Shown here piece by piece: positions 15,977-23,517 of a stretch of DNA of 36,993 nt (position 1 is its first letter; each line of letters starts with the position of its first letter). The position numbers and the translations under genes were made by a program. Source of the DNA: a virus; IMG/VR virus record IMGVR_UViG_3300044627_000601, positions 1-36,993 of that record; one strand, 5' to 3'. The notes beneath the pieces are model-generated. The model did not search any database, was not told the DNA's origin, and saw nothing but the letters and a program-made list of their open reading frames with translations.

Positions 15977-18818
15977 CTGCTTTCTCCGGTGCAATGTAAT
16001 CGTCTAAGCTAATAAACTCAGGCGTATTGCAGTTAAACTCCAGCACCTGAACTGGAGGCCCTTTGATCTTGGTGCCGGTCGTAATACGCTTAGCCCCACT
16101 ACCCACGAAGACCCCCTTATCGGACAACTGCTTCATTACGTCTTTGTAATTGACCTGCCGTTCCACGCAGTCGGTACGGAAACGCTTAGCCACGATAAAC
16201 ATCTTCTTGGTATCAGGCTCGTAACGGATAACTAAATCTCCGTACGGCTCTTGCTGTGGTGCCGCTGGCAGCTTGGTGCGCATGTCTACGTCACCGTTAA
16301 TAACCAGAATGTTGCGCATGTTCCGGTTGATAAAGTCACCGACGATGTTCGATGCGTCGTCAATTGGTGCGGCGCTATCCTCACGGACTTCACGAATCAT
16401 CTTCGTTGCCCATTTATAAACAGCAGCCATGTCGTAGTCGATCAGCCCCAAGTCCTTAGCAATCAATCCACCTAGTAGGTTACACGCAACGATAGCAGAC
16501 CAGAATCGCTCCCGCTGGGTAAGCCGTAACTCTTTATCAATCTTTGCCTGTAGTGACAACAATGTGTGTACAACCTCATCCCGATTACAGACAAGATACT
16601 CTGCATAAATATCCCCAGCGTGCCCGTAGTTTTCGCGTAGCTGATGGTCGAACATTCGCTTGCCTTCAGCCGTGGAGATCGCATCCGAGTAACCAATCTC
16701 GTACTCGATAAAGCGCATACGCTCACCGTCCGGTGTGTCCTTCAGCGAACCCAGCTTCTCGTAGAAGCTAGCGTTGGAACTAGCAAGTGACAAGTTCTGC
16801 CATGAGGTCAGGTTAAGCCGTAGCTCATTGGCCTGTGACTTCTGCCGATCTTTACCACGTCCCTGCGACATTGCGTAGGCCATGTCCGAGAAGTCCTCGG
16901 GTTTCATGTTGGTAATCTCGTCCATCGTAAACGGCAAATTGTTCATCACGCCAAGTCTGTGCATACGTGCGTTCATAGTATCTTTCGGAATAGCAACCAA
17001 TCGCTCAGGGTGACCCCAGACACTGTTCGCCACGTACAACGTCGTAGACTTACCACTGCCTGACTTCTTAAAAATCACATTTATAATCGCTCCGTTCAAA
17101 CCCATAAATTTTAACAATGGGGCACCAAAGCCTGTCAGCGCAGCAAATGCGTTTGGCTCTAGTCCGGGGCGGTTGTACATATTGAATACTTCTTTCCACT
17201 TCTCTATTGTACCTACTGCTGTCATGTGCTGAGCAATGCTCTTTGTATGGTTCGATGGGGGGCTGTAGAACACACCATCTGCCGTAATCTCCCTATCCCC
17301 AACAATGAACTTGCTGTCGTTATCTGTCCAACCAAATTGAGTTCTCATAAGCTCCGCCTTTCTTGTGTATTGCATCTCTTTAATACTTGCTAGTACAAAG
17401 CCAGCAAGGTTCTCCATTTGTTTCGGGTACGCAGCAACACCCCTTCGCGCCAGAATCTTACGTAGCTCTTCCTTAACGATGATCTGATCTAGCTGCGCCG
17501 AAAACTCTTTAACCCCATCACGCGGCATGTGCAAACGCATCAGCGCAATTTCACCTAGCTCGGGGTCTTCCATACGCTTAACTACATACAAGTCGTGCTC
17601 GTAGATAAGCAAGTCTTCATCTTCGTCGTCCTTAGCTTGCCGGTAGATGCCACCTGTCTTGCCCCGAAAGTACGGAAATGGGAAAGGCGGAATCACTAGG
17701 GCAACTGGCGGCTCTTCCTCGTCTACGGATTCAACTTCAACAAGGTAGCCCGCTTCGGTCGGTACATCACGCGCAACCTCTTGGCCTAAAGTAATAGGCG
17801 TAGTGCCTTTACCCTTGAGTGCACAGCCATCGCAGCCGCCGGGGTTCAGCTTCTCAAACGTCGTGCAGTAATGCGGCCCACCGTTACGCTGTAGGTCATG
17901 CACCTTTGCTTCGACTTCGTACGGGTCGTAGCCGGGGTACTTCGCAGATATCTTATGTGCTGCTACCGCACCCTCTTCGCAAAACGCCGCGATGGATAAG
18001 GCTGAACGCCATAGGTCGTAACTTACTGTTTCTTGATTTTGGAACACGTGGACAAGCTGATTGCAGCCGTTACCTTCGGCGCTCTTTAGCATGATCGTCT
18101 TAAACTTAGCGACCTTGTTCTTCATTAGCGACATTGTGAGTGCGCTACGCGGTGCAACACGGCGGGGGGTAAACTGCTTCGCCTCGGATGCACCAATAGT
18201 TTGCTTCAACTCAGCGTAGTCGATAAACCCGCTGGATGCTACAACCTCAACTGGATTAGCTGGGTCGTCTTTAAAATTTAATGTACCCGGCACGCGCAGT
18301 ACTCGCGCAGCCTCGAACACACTAGGGTCTACGATAAGCCCGTGGATATCGCATAGCTCTTTAAGCCGCTGCGACAAAGGGTTCCACTGCTCACGATTAA
18401 TTACTTCTGTTAAGTGCCAATATACGTGCCATCCACGCCCTGAGTTAACAATCGTAGGTTTGGGCAGTCCTACGGTCTTGCAAAACCGTTGCAGTTCTTG
18501 CAGTCCTGTTGCTTGATCGATGTAACCGTCAATCTTGCCGGTCTTGGGGTTAGGCACTGCTTTAGTAGGCCCGCAGTCAATGTCGATCCATACCGCCTTA
18601 AAGTAAGCAGCATTATCTTGTTGTCTGTTCTCTCCAGTTGCAAACTTAGCGCAACCAAAATAAACATCGCGTCCTTCCGCTAACAGCGCGGCAACCTCAG
18701 TATCGAATTCTTCTCTAGTCTCTACAAGCTTTTGCTTCGGGCTCTTATTCTTGATGCCAATAACTGCGTACCAACCCTGTGAGGGCAGCACCGTATCGAT
18801 CAGATCAAAGTTAGCCAT
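15945..18818 (-). CDS. Primase-helicase (AEP-type primase plus P-loop ATPase, 957 aa)
   Basis: The N-terminal 230 residues match the archaeo-eukaryotic primase/prim-pol pattern of phage and plasmid RepB-like primases: WIDIDCG at 77-83 (metal-binding D79 and D81), then VNSGRGWHVYWHL, then ARVLRVPGTLNFK. A Cys cluster near 318-333 (HYC, then GGCDGC) resembles a zinc-binding linker. The C-terminal part carries Walker A SGSGKST at 586-592 and a probable Walker B (LPFTMDEI), as in DUF927-type and related phage replicative helicases. It should unwind and prime the fork for the family A polymerase encoded nearby. A terminator lies directly upstream, so expression depends on read-through or an unseen promoter. 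The start is ATG 18818 with no strong ribosome site; a further ATG was not preferred. Confidence 0.85.
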   Translation of the reverse strand: MANFDLIDTVLPSQGWYAVIGIKNKSPKQKLVETREEFDTEVAALLAEGRDVYFGCAKFATGENRQQDNAAYFKAVWIDIDCGPTKAVPNPKTGKIDGYIDQATGLQELQRFCKTVGLPKPTIVNSGRGWHVYWHLTEVINREQWNPLSQRLKELCDIHGLIVDPSVFEAARVLRVPGTLNFKDDPANPVEVVASSGFIDYAELKQTIGASEAKQFTPRRVAPRSALTMSLMKNKVAKFKTIMLKSAEGNGCNQLVHVFQNQETVSYDLWRSALSIAAFCEEGAVAAHKISAKYPGYDPYEVEAKVHDLQRNGGPHYCTTFEKLNPGGCDGCALKGKGTTPITLGQEVARDVPTEAGYLVEVESVDEEEPPVALVIPPFPFPYFRGKTGGIYRQAKDDEDEDLLIYEHDLYVVKRMEDPELGEIALMRLHMPRDGVKEFSAQLDQIIVKEELRKILARRGVAAYPKQMENLAGFVLASIKEMQYTRKAELMRTQFGWTDNDSKFIVGDREITADGVFYSPPSNHTKSIAQHMTAVGTIEKWKEVFNMYNRPGLEPNAFAALTGFGAPLLKFMGLNGAIINVIFKKSGSGKSTTLYVANSVWGHPERLVAIPKDTMNARMHRLGVMNNLPFTMDEITNMKPEDFSDMAYAMSQGRGKDRQKSQANELRLNLTSWQNLSLASSNASFYEKLGSLKDTPDGERMRFIEYEIGYSDAISTAEGKRMFDHQLRENYGHAGDIYAEYLVCNRDEVVHTLLSLQAKIDKELRLTQRERFWSAIVACNLLGGLIAKDLGLIDYDMAAVYKWATKMIREVREDSAAPIDDASNIVGDFINRNMRNILVINGDVDMRTKLPAAPQQEPYGDLVIRYEPDTKKMFIVAKRFRTDCVERQVNYKDVMKQLSDKGVFVGSGAKRITTGTKIKGPPVQVLEFNCNTPEFISLDDYIAPEKADADRGSSVQG

Positions 18819-18846
18819 GTGTTTGTATAGTTATAGGGGTAAAAAA

Positions 18847-18864
18847 GGGGGGATTGCTCCCCCC
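18847..18864 (-). terminator. Intrinsic terminator upstream of the primase-helicase gene
   Basis: On the minus strand the stem GGGGGGA / TCCCCCC closes a GCAA tetraloop (GNRA type) and is followed by six U residues (complement of the A run at 18841-18846). It sits between the HTH gene (stop at 18887) and the primase-helicase start (18818), closing the unit that begins at the 20577-20604 promoter. Confidence 0.85.
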
Positions 18865-18886
18865 AACCTGCCATCCACGGTAAAAC

Positions 18887-19132
18887 TTATCGGTGCTTTT
18901 TCAGTCGTGACATGTAGTCAATAATGCCACGGAGATAACGCTCCTTCGGTAAGGACGTGCCAACGAACCAGTTGTAGAGCGTCGTCCGACTAACCCCAAG
19001 CTGGTCCGCCACTGTGATGACCGGGATGTTTGCCTTAATGCACACACGCCCCAATGCTACGCCCAGTGACCGTACGGTTTTATCGGCACGTCGATTAGCT
19101 TCAACTAATTGCTGGCTATACCCTAAGCTCAT
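18887..19132 (-). CDS. Small helix-turn-helix DNA-binding protein
   Basis: 81 aa. Residues about 36-62 (ITVADQLGVSRTTLYNWFVG) are a clear Cro/XRE-like helix-turn-helix, followed by a short basic tail (YMSRLKKHR). It starts two bases after the stop of the ssDNA-binding-like gene, so it shares that transcript and ends just before a strong terminator. Position and size suggest a phage transcription regulator, possibly acting on the palindromic promoter at the head of the same unit or on the CTTACAA sites near 35.3 kb; both targets are guesses. Alternative: a replication accessory protein with a DNA-binding helix. Confidence 0.75.
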   Translation of the reverse strand: MSLGYSQQLVEANRRADKTVRSLGVALGRVCIKANIPVITVADQLGVSRTTLYNWFVGTSLPKERYLRGIIDYMSRLKKHR

Positions 19133-19134
19133 AA

Positions 19135-20067
19135 TTACTCCGAGTCATCGCTCCATGCACTGACTACGTCAGCGAGGCTTTTCTTCGGTGCGCTAGACAC
19201 TTCAGGCTTCTTGCTAGCACGCTTAACTGGCTCGGACACAACTTCTTCCTCGTCCGGTTCGTCAGCAACATGTACTATGGCTTTCGGCGCAACTGCTTTC
19301 GGTGCTGGTGCAAACTCTTCTGCTTCGCCCTTATCCACAGCGCCTACGCTTAGCGTAATAGCTCTGGTAATATCAGGAGAGTTAACTGCTGTAGCTACAA
19401 CGTCTTGCAACTCAGGATGCGCAGCCACAAAATCCACAGCGCGGAACAACACGGACTGATTGTTGTTGTCTTCGTTAAAGCTAATCTCAGTAATAACGCC
19501 GTCAACATTCTCACCATTAGCGATGATGTAGTCGATGTAGGCATTGAGTGGGAACACTTGGCCTGAACCCTTACCGAAGATAGACTTCGACGCAACTTCG
19601 ATCTGATAGATGTGACCGTGGTTATTGGTATCAACTTCATCAGGCAGCACAACAGCAACACGACGCTTGAACGCACATGCTCGGGTGCCACCTTGACCTG
19701 AGCCCTTGATGTTCTGCGGGCACAACTCGCATGACTTTGATTGCGGTGCCTTAACATTCGCATCAGGCTTGATGCCGTCATTGGACGAGCAGTCAGGCGG
19801 CGTAGGCTTCGCGCTTGGATCGTATGCTTCCATGTAGAACGTACGCTGTGTTCTAGCAGGTGCAACACCAACCAGCACGACACGCAATGGTGCTTTCAGC
19901 TTACCCGCAATATCACCCTTCGCAATACGGAAGAAGATGCCGTTACGTGGGGATATACGGCTTAGCGATGACGAGCTACCTGCACCCATCAAAGACTTAG
20001 TCAGTTCGCTAGGGCCACTCTTAACTACGGATACTTCACGGTTCTTAAAAATTGAGACTTCGCTCAT
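19135..20067 (-). CDS. Probable single-stranded DNA-binding protein with Cys4 site
   Basis: 310 aa; AAGGAG ribosome site seven bases before ATG 20067. The first 140 residues are beta-rich (LRVVLVGVAPARTQRTFYM) with cysteines at 93, 113, 116 and 131 (CELCPQN, then RACAFKRR) that could hold zinc, a pattern seen in a broad phage family often placed beside replication genes. Residues about 230-300 are an acidic, Ala/Pro-rich disordered linker, and the protein ends in an acidic tail (VVSAWSDDSE) like those of phage ssDNA-binding proteins that recruit polymerase and helicase. It lies in a compact promoter-to-terminator unit, fitting a protein needed in quantity. The assignment is inference from architecture. 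Confidence 0.6.
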   Translation of the reverse strand: MSEVSIFKNREVSVVKSGPSELTKSLMGAGSSSSLSRISPRNGIFFRIAKGDIAGKLKAPLRVVLVGVAPARTQRTFYMEAYDPSAKPTPPDCSSNDGIKPDANVKAPQSKSCELCPQNIKGSGQGGTRACAFKRRVAVVLPDEVDTNNHGHIYQIEVASKSIFGKGSGQVFPLNAYIDYIIANGENVDGVITEISFNEDNNNQSVLFRAVDFVAAHPELQDVVATAVNSPDITRAITLSVGAVDKGEAEEFAPAPKAVAPKAIVHVADEPDEEEVVSEPVKRASKKPEVSSAPKKSLADVVSAWSDDSE

Positions 20068-20459
20068 TTGCTTCTCCTTACGGTTATTTTATATTTACTG
20101 TCTACTAGCATACCCGGCGGGAACTTATCTGGGTACTCATCTAAAAACTGTTTCATGTTCGATTGGTGCAGTGATTGTTTAAGCAGACCCAAAGCATCAT
20201 TGTCTTTTATAAACTTGTACATAGAGTCCCAATCGCTCGTCATGTACTGTGTTGATACACCACGCATAACTAATCCTGCTGCTGTGTTGATGCTCTTCGC
20301 ATCGTTCTCGTTACAAGCCTCAAGCAACTGCTTTTCAACTAAGTCCATCTGTTCTACTAACAACGCATCTTCTGCTTTAAACTTCTTACTCAACTCCGTT
20401 CGTGCATCTCGTATCTTTAAATAAATCTTAACTAGCTTATTCGCCGACAGATCATCCAT
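20064..20459 (-). CDS. Conserved small replication-region protein
   Basis: 131 aa with the start at ATG 20459, decided by AAGGAGATAAT directly upstream; an extension to a TTG at 20492 is not supported. The N-terminal 50 residues are a charged helix (KIYLKIRDARTELSKKFKAE), probably coiled coil, followed by RGVSTQYMTSDWDSMYKFI and a beta C-terminus (SKYKITVRRSK). Proteins of this size and pattern are common beside phage polymerase/SSB genes and have no known function. It is the first gene behind the 20577-20604 promoter and overlaps the ssDNA-binding-like gene by ATGA, so the two are coupled. Confidence 0.75.
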   Translation of the reverse strand: MDDLSANKLVKIYLKIRDARTELSKKFKAEDALLVEQMDLVEKQLLEACNENDAKSINTAAGLVMRGVSTQYMTSDWDSMYKFIKDNDALGLLKQSLHQSNMKQFLDEYPDKFPPGMLVDSKYKITVRRSK

Positions 20460-20576
20460 ATTATCTCCTTCAAATAAAAAGTGTGGGGTCAACGCGGCTG
20501 AAAATCATTACTAAAGGACCACGCCCCCCACTGCCGGTGTTATATGCGCCACCTCCGGCTGGGCTGTTCAGTACTC

Positions 20577-20604
20577 AATATACTCCGTCTCTTGACAATG
20601 TCAA
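20577..20604 (-). promoter_or_regulatory. Sigma70-like promoter with overlapping palindrome
   Basis: On the minus strand TTGACA (20599-20604) and TATATT (20577-20582) are 16 bp apart, a near-consensus promoter pointing at the 131-aa gene. The -35 box is half of the 13-bp palindrome TTGACAATGTCAA (20592-20604), a plausible operator. About 115 bp separate the -10 box from the ATG at 20459, leaving a long 5' leader. Confidence 0.7.
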
Positions 20605-22167
20605 CTACTTTGTTGAGATTTCTTGTTTGTATAATTCAATGATGCGATTGTGGTTAGCAATATTGCCACGCAGCATCTTGTACAGCCTACGTTCTACTTC
20701 ACTACCGCTGATGTGTACGATGGTCATGACGTTCTTCTGCCCCGGCCTGTCAATACGTGCGTTAGCTTGCAGATAAGTCTCAACACTAGTCACAGGTGCG
20801 TACCATATGATTGTGTCTGCTGCGGTAAGCGTAAGTCCATGCGATGCTGCTTGTGGTTGAATGATAAGTACCTTTGGGTCAACCTGACTTTGAAAGCGTT
20901 GGATAATATCGTTACGCCGATTAACTGGAACCTGCCCGCTGATAACGTCAGTCTTGATACCTGCCTTCTCCAAGTGTTTCTGTAGCAGCGAGATAGTGTG
21001 CGTAAACGGCACGAACACCAGCACCTTGTGGCTTGACTCCTCGATGACTTCTTGCACTACGTTCAAGCGATTGCTGACATCGAACTCCACAACTTCTTTA
21101 GAGTCTGAGTACACAGCGCCGCCAGAGATTTGCAATAGCTTGTTAAGCTTAACGGCTGCGTTAACAGACGTAACCTCCTCGCCACCTGCTTGCATAATCA
21201 TCATCTGCTTTAAGATGTTGTAGTACTTGATCTGCTGCGAGGTCAACGGTACTTCACGTTCGATGTGCGTCACTGCTGGCAGGTCAAGGCACTGCGCCTT
21301 CTCAAAGCGTATCGCTGGCTGTAGTGCGTTATGCACCGTAGTCTCAGCGTTGATTCTAGGTATCCAACGGAACTGCCCAACCTTCTCCATTACCTTGTCG
21401 CGGAACTGCCCAAAGAACTTTGGTATGCCGTCAGGGTTAATGAGTTTAGCTAAGCCGTACGCATCAACGGGGGACTGCGCAGCGGGTGTACCTGTTAACA
21501 TCCACAACCAAGTTTGTGGGGTCATCACATCACGCAATGCTTTCCACCGATCTGTTTGCATATTCTTATACGCTGACGCTTCGTCGGCAACAATCAAGTC
21601 GAACTCGCCGTTTTCTTTTATTGCATCACGTACGATGCCAAGCCCGTCGAAGTTAATGATAACGAACTCAGCGTCGCCCTCTATGATTGCCTTGCGTACT
21701 TCACGCTTACCATAAGCAATGTCGCAGCTACGGTGTACTGCGAAACGGAACAGGTCGTTCTGCCATGCGGACTTCATGATCGACAGTGGGCAGATGATAA
21801 GCACACGACGAATAAGACCTAGCTTCATGAGGTAGTCTGCTGCCCAGATAACTGCCGCTGTCTTACCTGTGCCTTGCTCGTTGAAACAGAACGCACGCTT
21901 CCGCAACGTCAGAAACGACGCCGTGTCTCGCTGATGTGCGAACGGCTTGAACAGCCCCGGCCAGTCATAGTCCCGCGTGATCGTAGACGGTACGTTCTTG
22001 ATGCGTAGCTTAGCTAACTCTTGTGCCTCGTCTAGCCCCCAGAACACCGCAACGTCATGCAGTCCATCACCTAACTCCTTCACAACCTTGCTCTTCTTAA
22101 TCTTGTCGGTAACAAGATGTGGCCGTCGTGTGCGAACCACTAGAATCTTATTGTCTACGATTTGCAT
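20605..22167 (-). CDS. SNF2-family helicase / DNA translocase
   Basis: 520 aa, a full superfamily 2 core. Motif I NEQGTGKT lies at 96-103, motif II DEAS at 195-198, motif III TGTPA at 225-229, then the second RecA-like lobe with VLVFVPFT, a motif V-like region (LIIQPQAASHGLTLT) and motif VI QANARIDRPGQ near the C-terminus. The DEAS variant with RPGQ fits SNF2-type translocases, which move on dsDNA rather than separating long duplexes. Phages often pair such proteins with nucleases, and here HNH and Cas4-like genes lie directly upstream. It starts in a TAATG overlap with the HNH gene. A role in replication restart, recombination or host DNA degradation is inferred. Confidence 0.88.
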   Translation of the reverse strand: MQIVDNKILVVRTRRPHLVTDKIKKSKVVKELGDGLHDVAVFWGLDEAQELAKLRIKNVPSTITRDYDWPGLFKPFAHQRDTASFLTLRKRAFCFNEQGTGKTAAVIWAADYLMKLGLIRRVLIICPLSIMKSAWQNDLFRFAVHRSCDIAYGKREVRKAIIEGDAEFVIINFDGLGIVRDAIKENGEFDLIVADEASAYKNMQTDRWKALRDVMTPQTWLWMLTGTPAAQSPVDAYGLAKLINPDGIPKFFGQFRDKVMEKVGQFRWIPRINAETTVHNALQPAIRFEKAQCLDLPAVTHIEREVPLTSQQIKYYNILKQMMIMQAGGEEVTSVNAAVKLNKLLQISGGAVYSDSKEVVEFDVSNRLNVVQEVIEESSHKVLVFVPFTHTISLLQKHLEKAGIKTDVISGQVPVNRRNDIIQRFQSQVDPKVLIIQPQAASHGLTLTAADTIIWYAPVTSVETYLQANARIDRPGQKNVMTIVHISGSEVERRLYKMLRGNIANHNRIIELYKQEISTK

Positions 22168-22445
22168 TACTTAGCCTTTGGCTTGTTCTTCTTCACCGTG
22201 TGGTCTGCGTTGCGGCTGAACGAACGGTTCTCGCTAGGCTTCTTCAGTTTCAGGTTACTAGGTGCATTGGTGCCGCCCTTGCTAAGAGGCACGACGTGGT
22301 CGATGTCTTTGCCCTTGCGGTCAATACCTTTCTTGTCCATCTCGTTACGGGCACGCTGCCTATCCATACGTGTTGGCAGTTCACCGCGTTCTTGCTGCTG
22401 CTCGTACTCTTTCTTGTACGGCCTTGGTTTGTTTACGTAGGGCAT
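22167..22445 (-). CDS. HNH endonuclease
   Basis: 92 aa, a short but complete HNH nuclease of the kind common in small phages. The core is DIDHVVPLSKGGTNAPSNLKL: the first His follows DID, then the Asn of PSNL, followed by a basic C-terminal segment (ENRSFSRNADHTVKKNK). The N-terminus is strongly basic and may bind DNA. No Cys pairs frame the site, so it lacks the extra zinc finger of larger relatives. It is coupled on both sides by TAATG overlaps with the Cas4-like nuclease and the SNF2 helicase, so it belongs to the DNA-processing cluster rather than being an inserted homing endonuclease. Confidence 0.85.
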   Translation of the reverse strand: MPYVNKPRPYKKEYEQQQERGELPTRMDRQRARNEMDKKGIDRKGKDIDHVVPLSKGGTNAPSNLKLKKPSENRSFSRNADHTVKKNKPKAK

Positions 22446-23113
22446 TAGCCTCTCCTATTGTGTGCACACTCGGTAACAGGGCAGAACTTGCACAACGGTC
22501 CTGACACTGGGTTCCATACATTATTTTTCATTGCTGCTTCAAGTCTAATTAACTCAGGGTGCATCGTGCTCATGTACGCCATCTTGAACAGTACTTCGTG
22601 TTCTTTCTTTATCATTTCATTGCTAACCACAAAGAGCAGCGCCGATTTGATATACACCACCTCGGGGAACTTTAGGAACAACGCCCCCGCTAATAAGTCT
22701 AGCTGCTTGGTGTCTGCGTACTTAGCATTTTTGCTTGTTTTGTAATCCACAAGGTATGCCGTATCTCCGTTAACAATAACCAAGTCGGCAATGCCGCGCC
22801 ACCACACGTCTCTCGCAAAGAAATCGCACGGACTGTACTTCCCCTCGCGTTTCGCCACTCCCAGTTTGAGTTCACAATACTTTTCGCCATCAATACGATT
22901 GAGAGCTTCAAGTGTGGGCGCGATAAAACTAAACTTTGGCGGTATGGGAGTGCCGTCCCTGATATAGTTTTCAGCCGCCGTATGTAACTCCTTGCCGTAA
23001 ACCGTTGCGGTAGTATCTCCATCCTGCACATCCTTTGCGATTTTTAAATGGTAGTACTTCTTCGGGCATTGATCGAAGGTTTTGATGCTGCTATAAGACC
23101 AAGCTATTGTCAT
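22445..23113 (-). CDS. Cas4/RecB-like PD-(D/E)XK nuclease with probable Fe-S cluster
   Basis: 222 aa from ATG 23113, which forms an ATGA overlap with the upstream stop; the longer TTG start at 23143 is less likely. Motifs are in the expected order: SSIKTFDQCPKKYY (Cys16), KELH (His44), GIADLV (Asp110), LVDYKTSK (Asp123 and Lys125), then QLDLLAGAL. Three C-terminal cysteines (208, 211, 216; LCKFCPVTEC) with Cys16 form the four-cysteine arrangement that binds 4Fe-4S in Cas4 and AddB proteins. Family members act as 5'-3' or end-processing exonucleases. It probably works with the SNF2 and HNH proteins in recombination or replication. Confidence 0.85.
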   Translation of the reverse strand: MTIAWSYSSIKTFDQCPKKYYHLKIAKDVQDGDTTATVYGKELHTAAENYIRDGTPIPPKFSFIAPTLEALNRIDGEKYCELKLGVAKREGKYSPCDFFARDVWWRGIADLVIVNGDTAYLVDYKTSKNAKYADTKQLDLLAGALFLKFPEVVYIKSALLFVVSNEMIKKEHEVLFKMAYMSTMHPELIRLEAAMKNNVWNPVSGPLCKFCPVTECAHNRRG

Positions 23114-23517
23114 ACTTTGTGCCCAAATTGGTTTACGTGCCAATCATCTAACGCCTCATCCTGCTCGTTAGGAAAAATGCCATGCCATCGTTCTATCTTC
23201 AGCCCATACTCGCGCCCATTCTTGCACCCCTCAAACAAGTCTGCCATCTCGTAGTACGACATTGGGGTGCGATGCTTTGTATTCACCATCTCAACCTGTT
23301 TCCGCCCTTGTTTCTGCCCATTCATTATTCCACTAGGGTAAGCACTGCTCCATGCAGCCTTCCATGCGGCATACAGCGGGTCGTCTTTGTATAAGCTAGG
23401 GTTAACAGCGTAGTTCCCCGGTAGCTCAAGGTTATTTTCAACCATCCACTGCACAAATTTGTTGTCGCATCTGTTTAAGGGTTTAGGCGGTTTAGGTTTC
23501 TTCTTAACATTCGCCAT
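23110..23517 (-). CDS. Unknown protein between polymerase and Cas4-like nuclease
   Basis: 135 aa from ATG 23517, selected by the strong GGGAGGAGCT ribosome site; the open frame extends to 23619 but the extra 34 residues lie inside the polymerase gene and look non-coding. The first 15 residues are a Lys/Pro tail (KKKPKPPKPLNR), followed by a mixed helical domain with many Trp/Tyr (DPLYAAWKAAWSSAYPSG, then IERWHGIFPNEQDEA). The ends overlap DNA polymerase by 14 bp and the nuclease by ATGA. The basic tail suggests DNA or protein binding. No family recognised. Confidence 0.7.
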   Translation of the reverse strand: MANVKKKPKPPKPLNRCDNKFVQWMVENNLELPGNYAVNPSLYKDDPLYAAWKAAWSSAYPSGIMNGQKQGRKQVEMVNTKHRTPMSYYEMADLFEGCKNGREYGLKIERWHGIFPNEQDEALDDWHVNQFGHKV

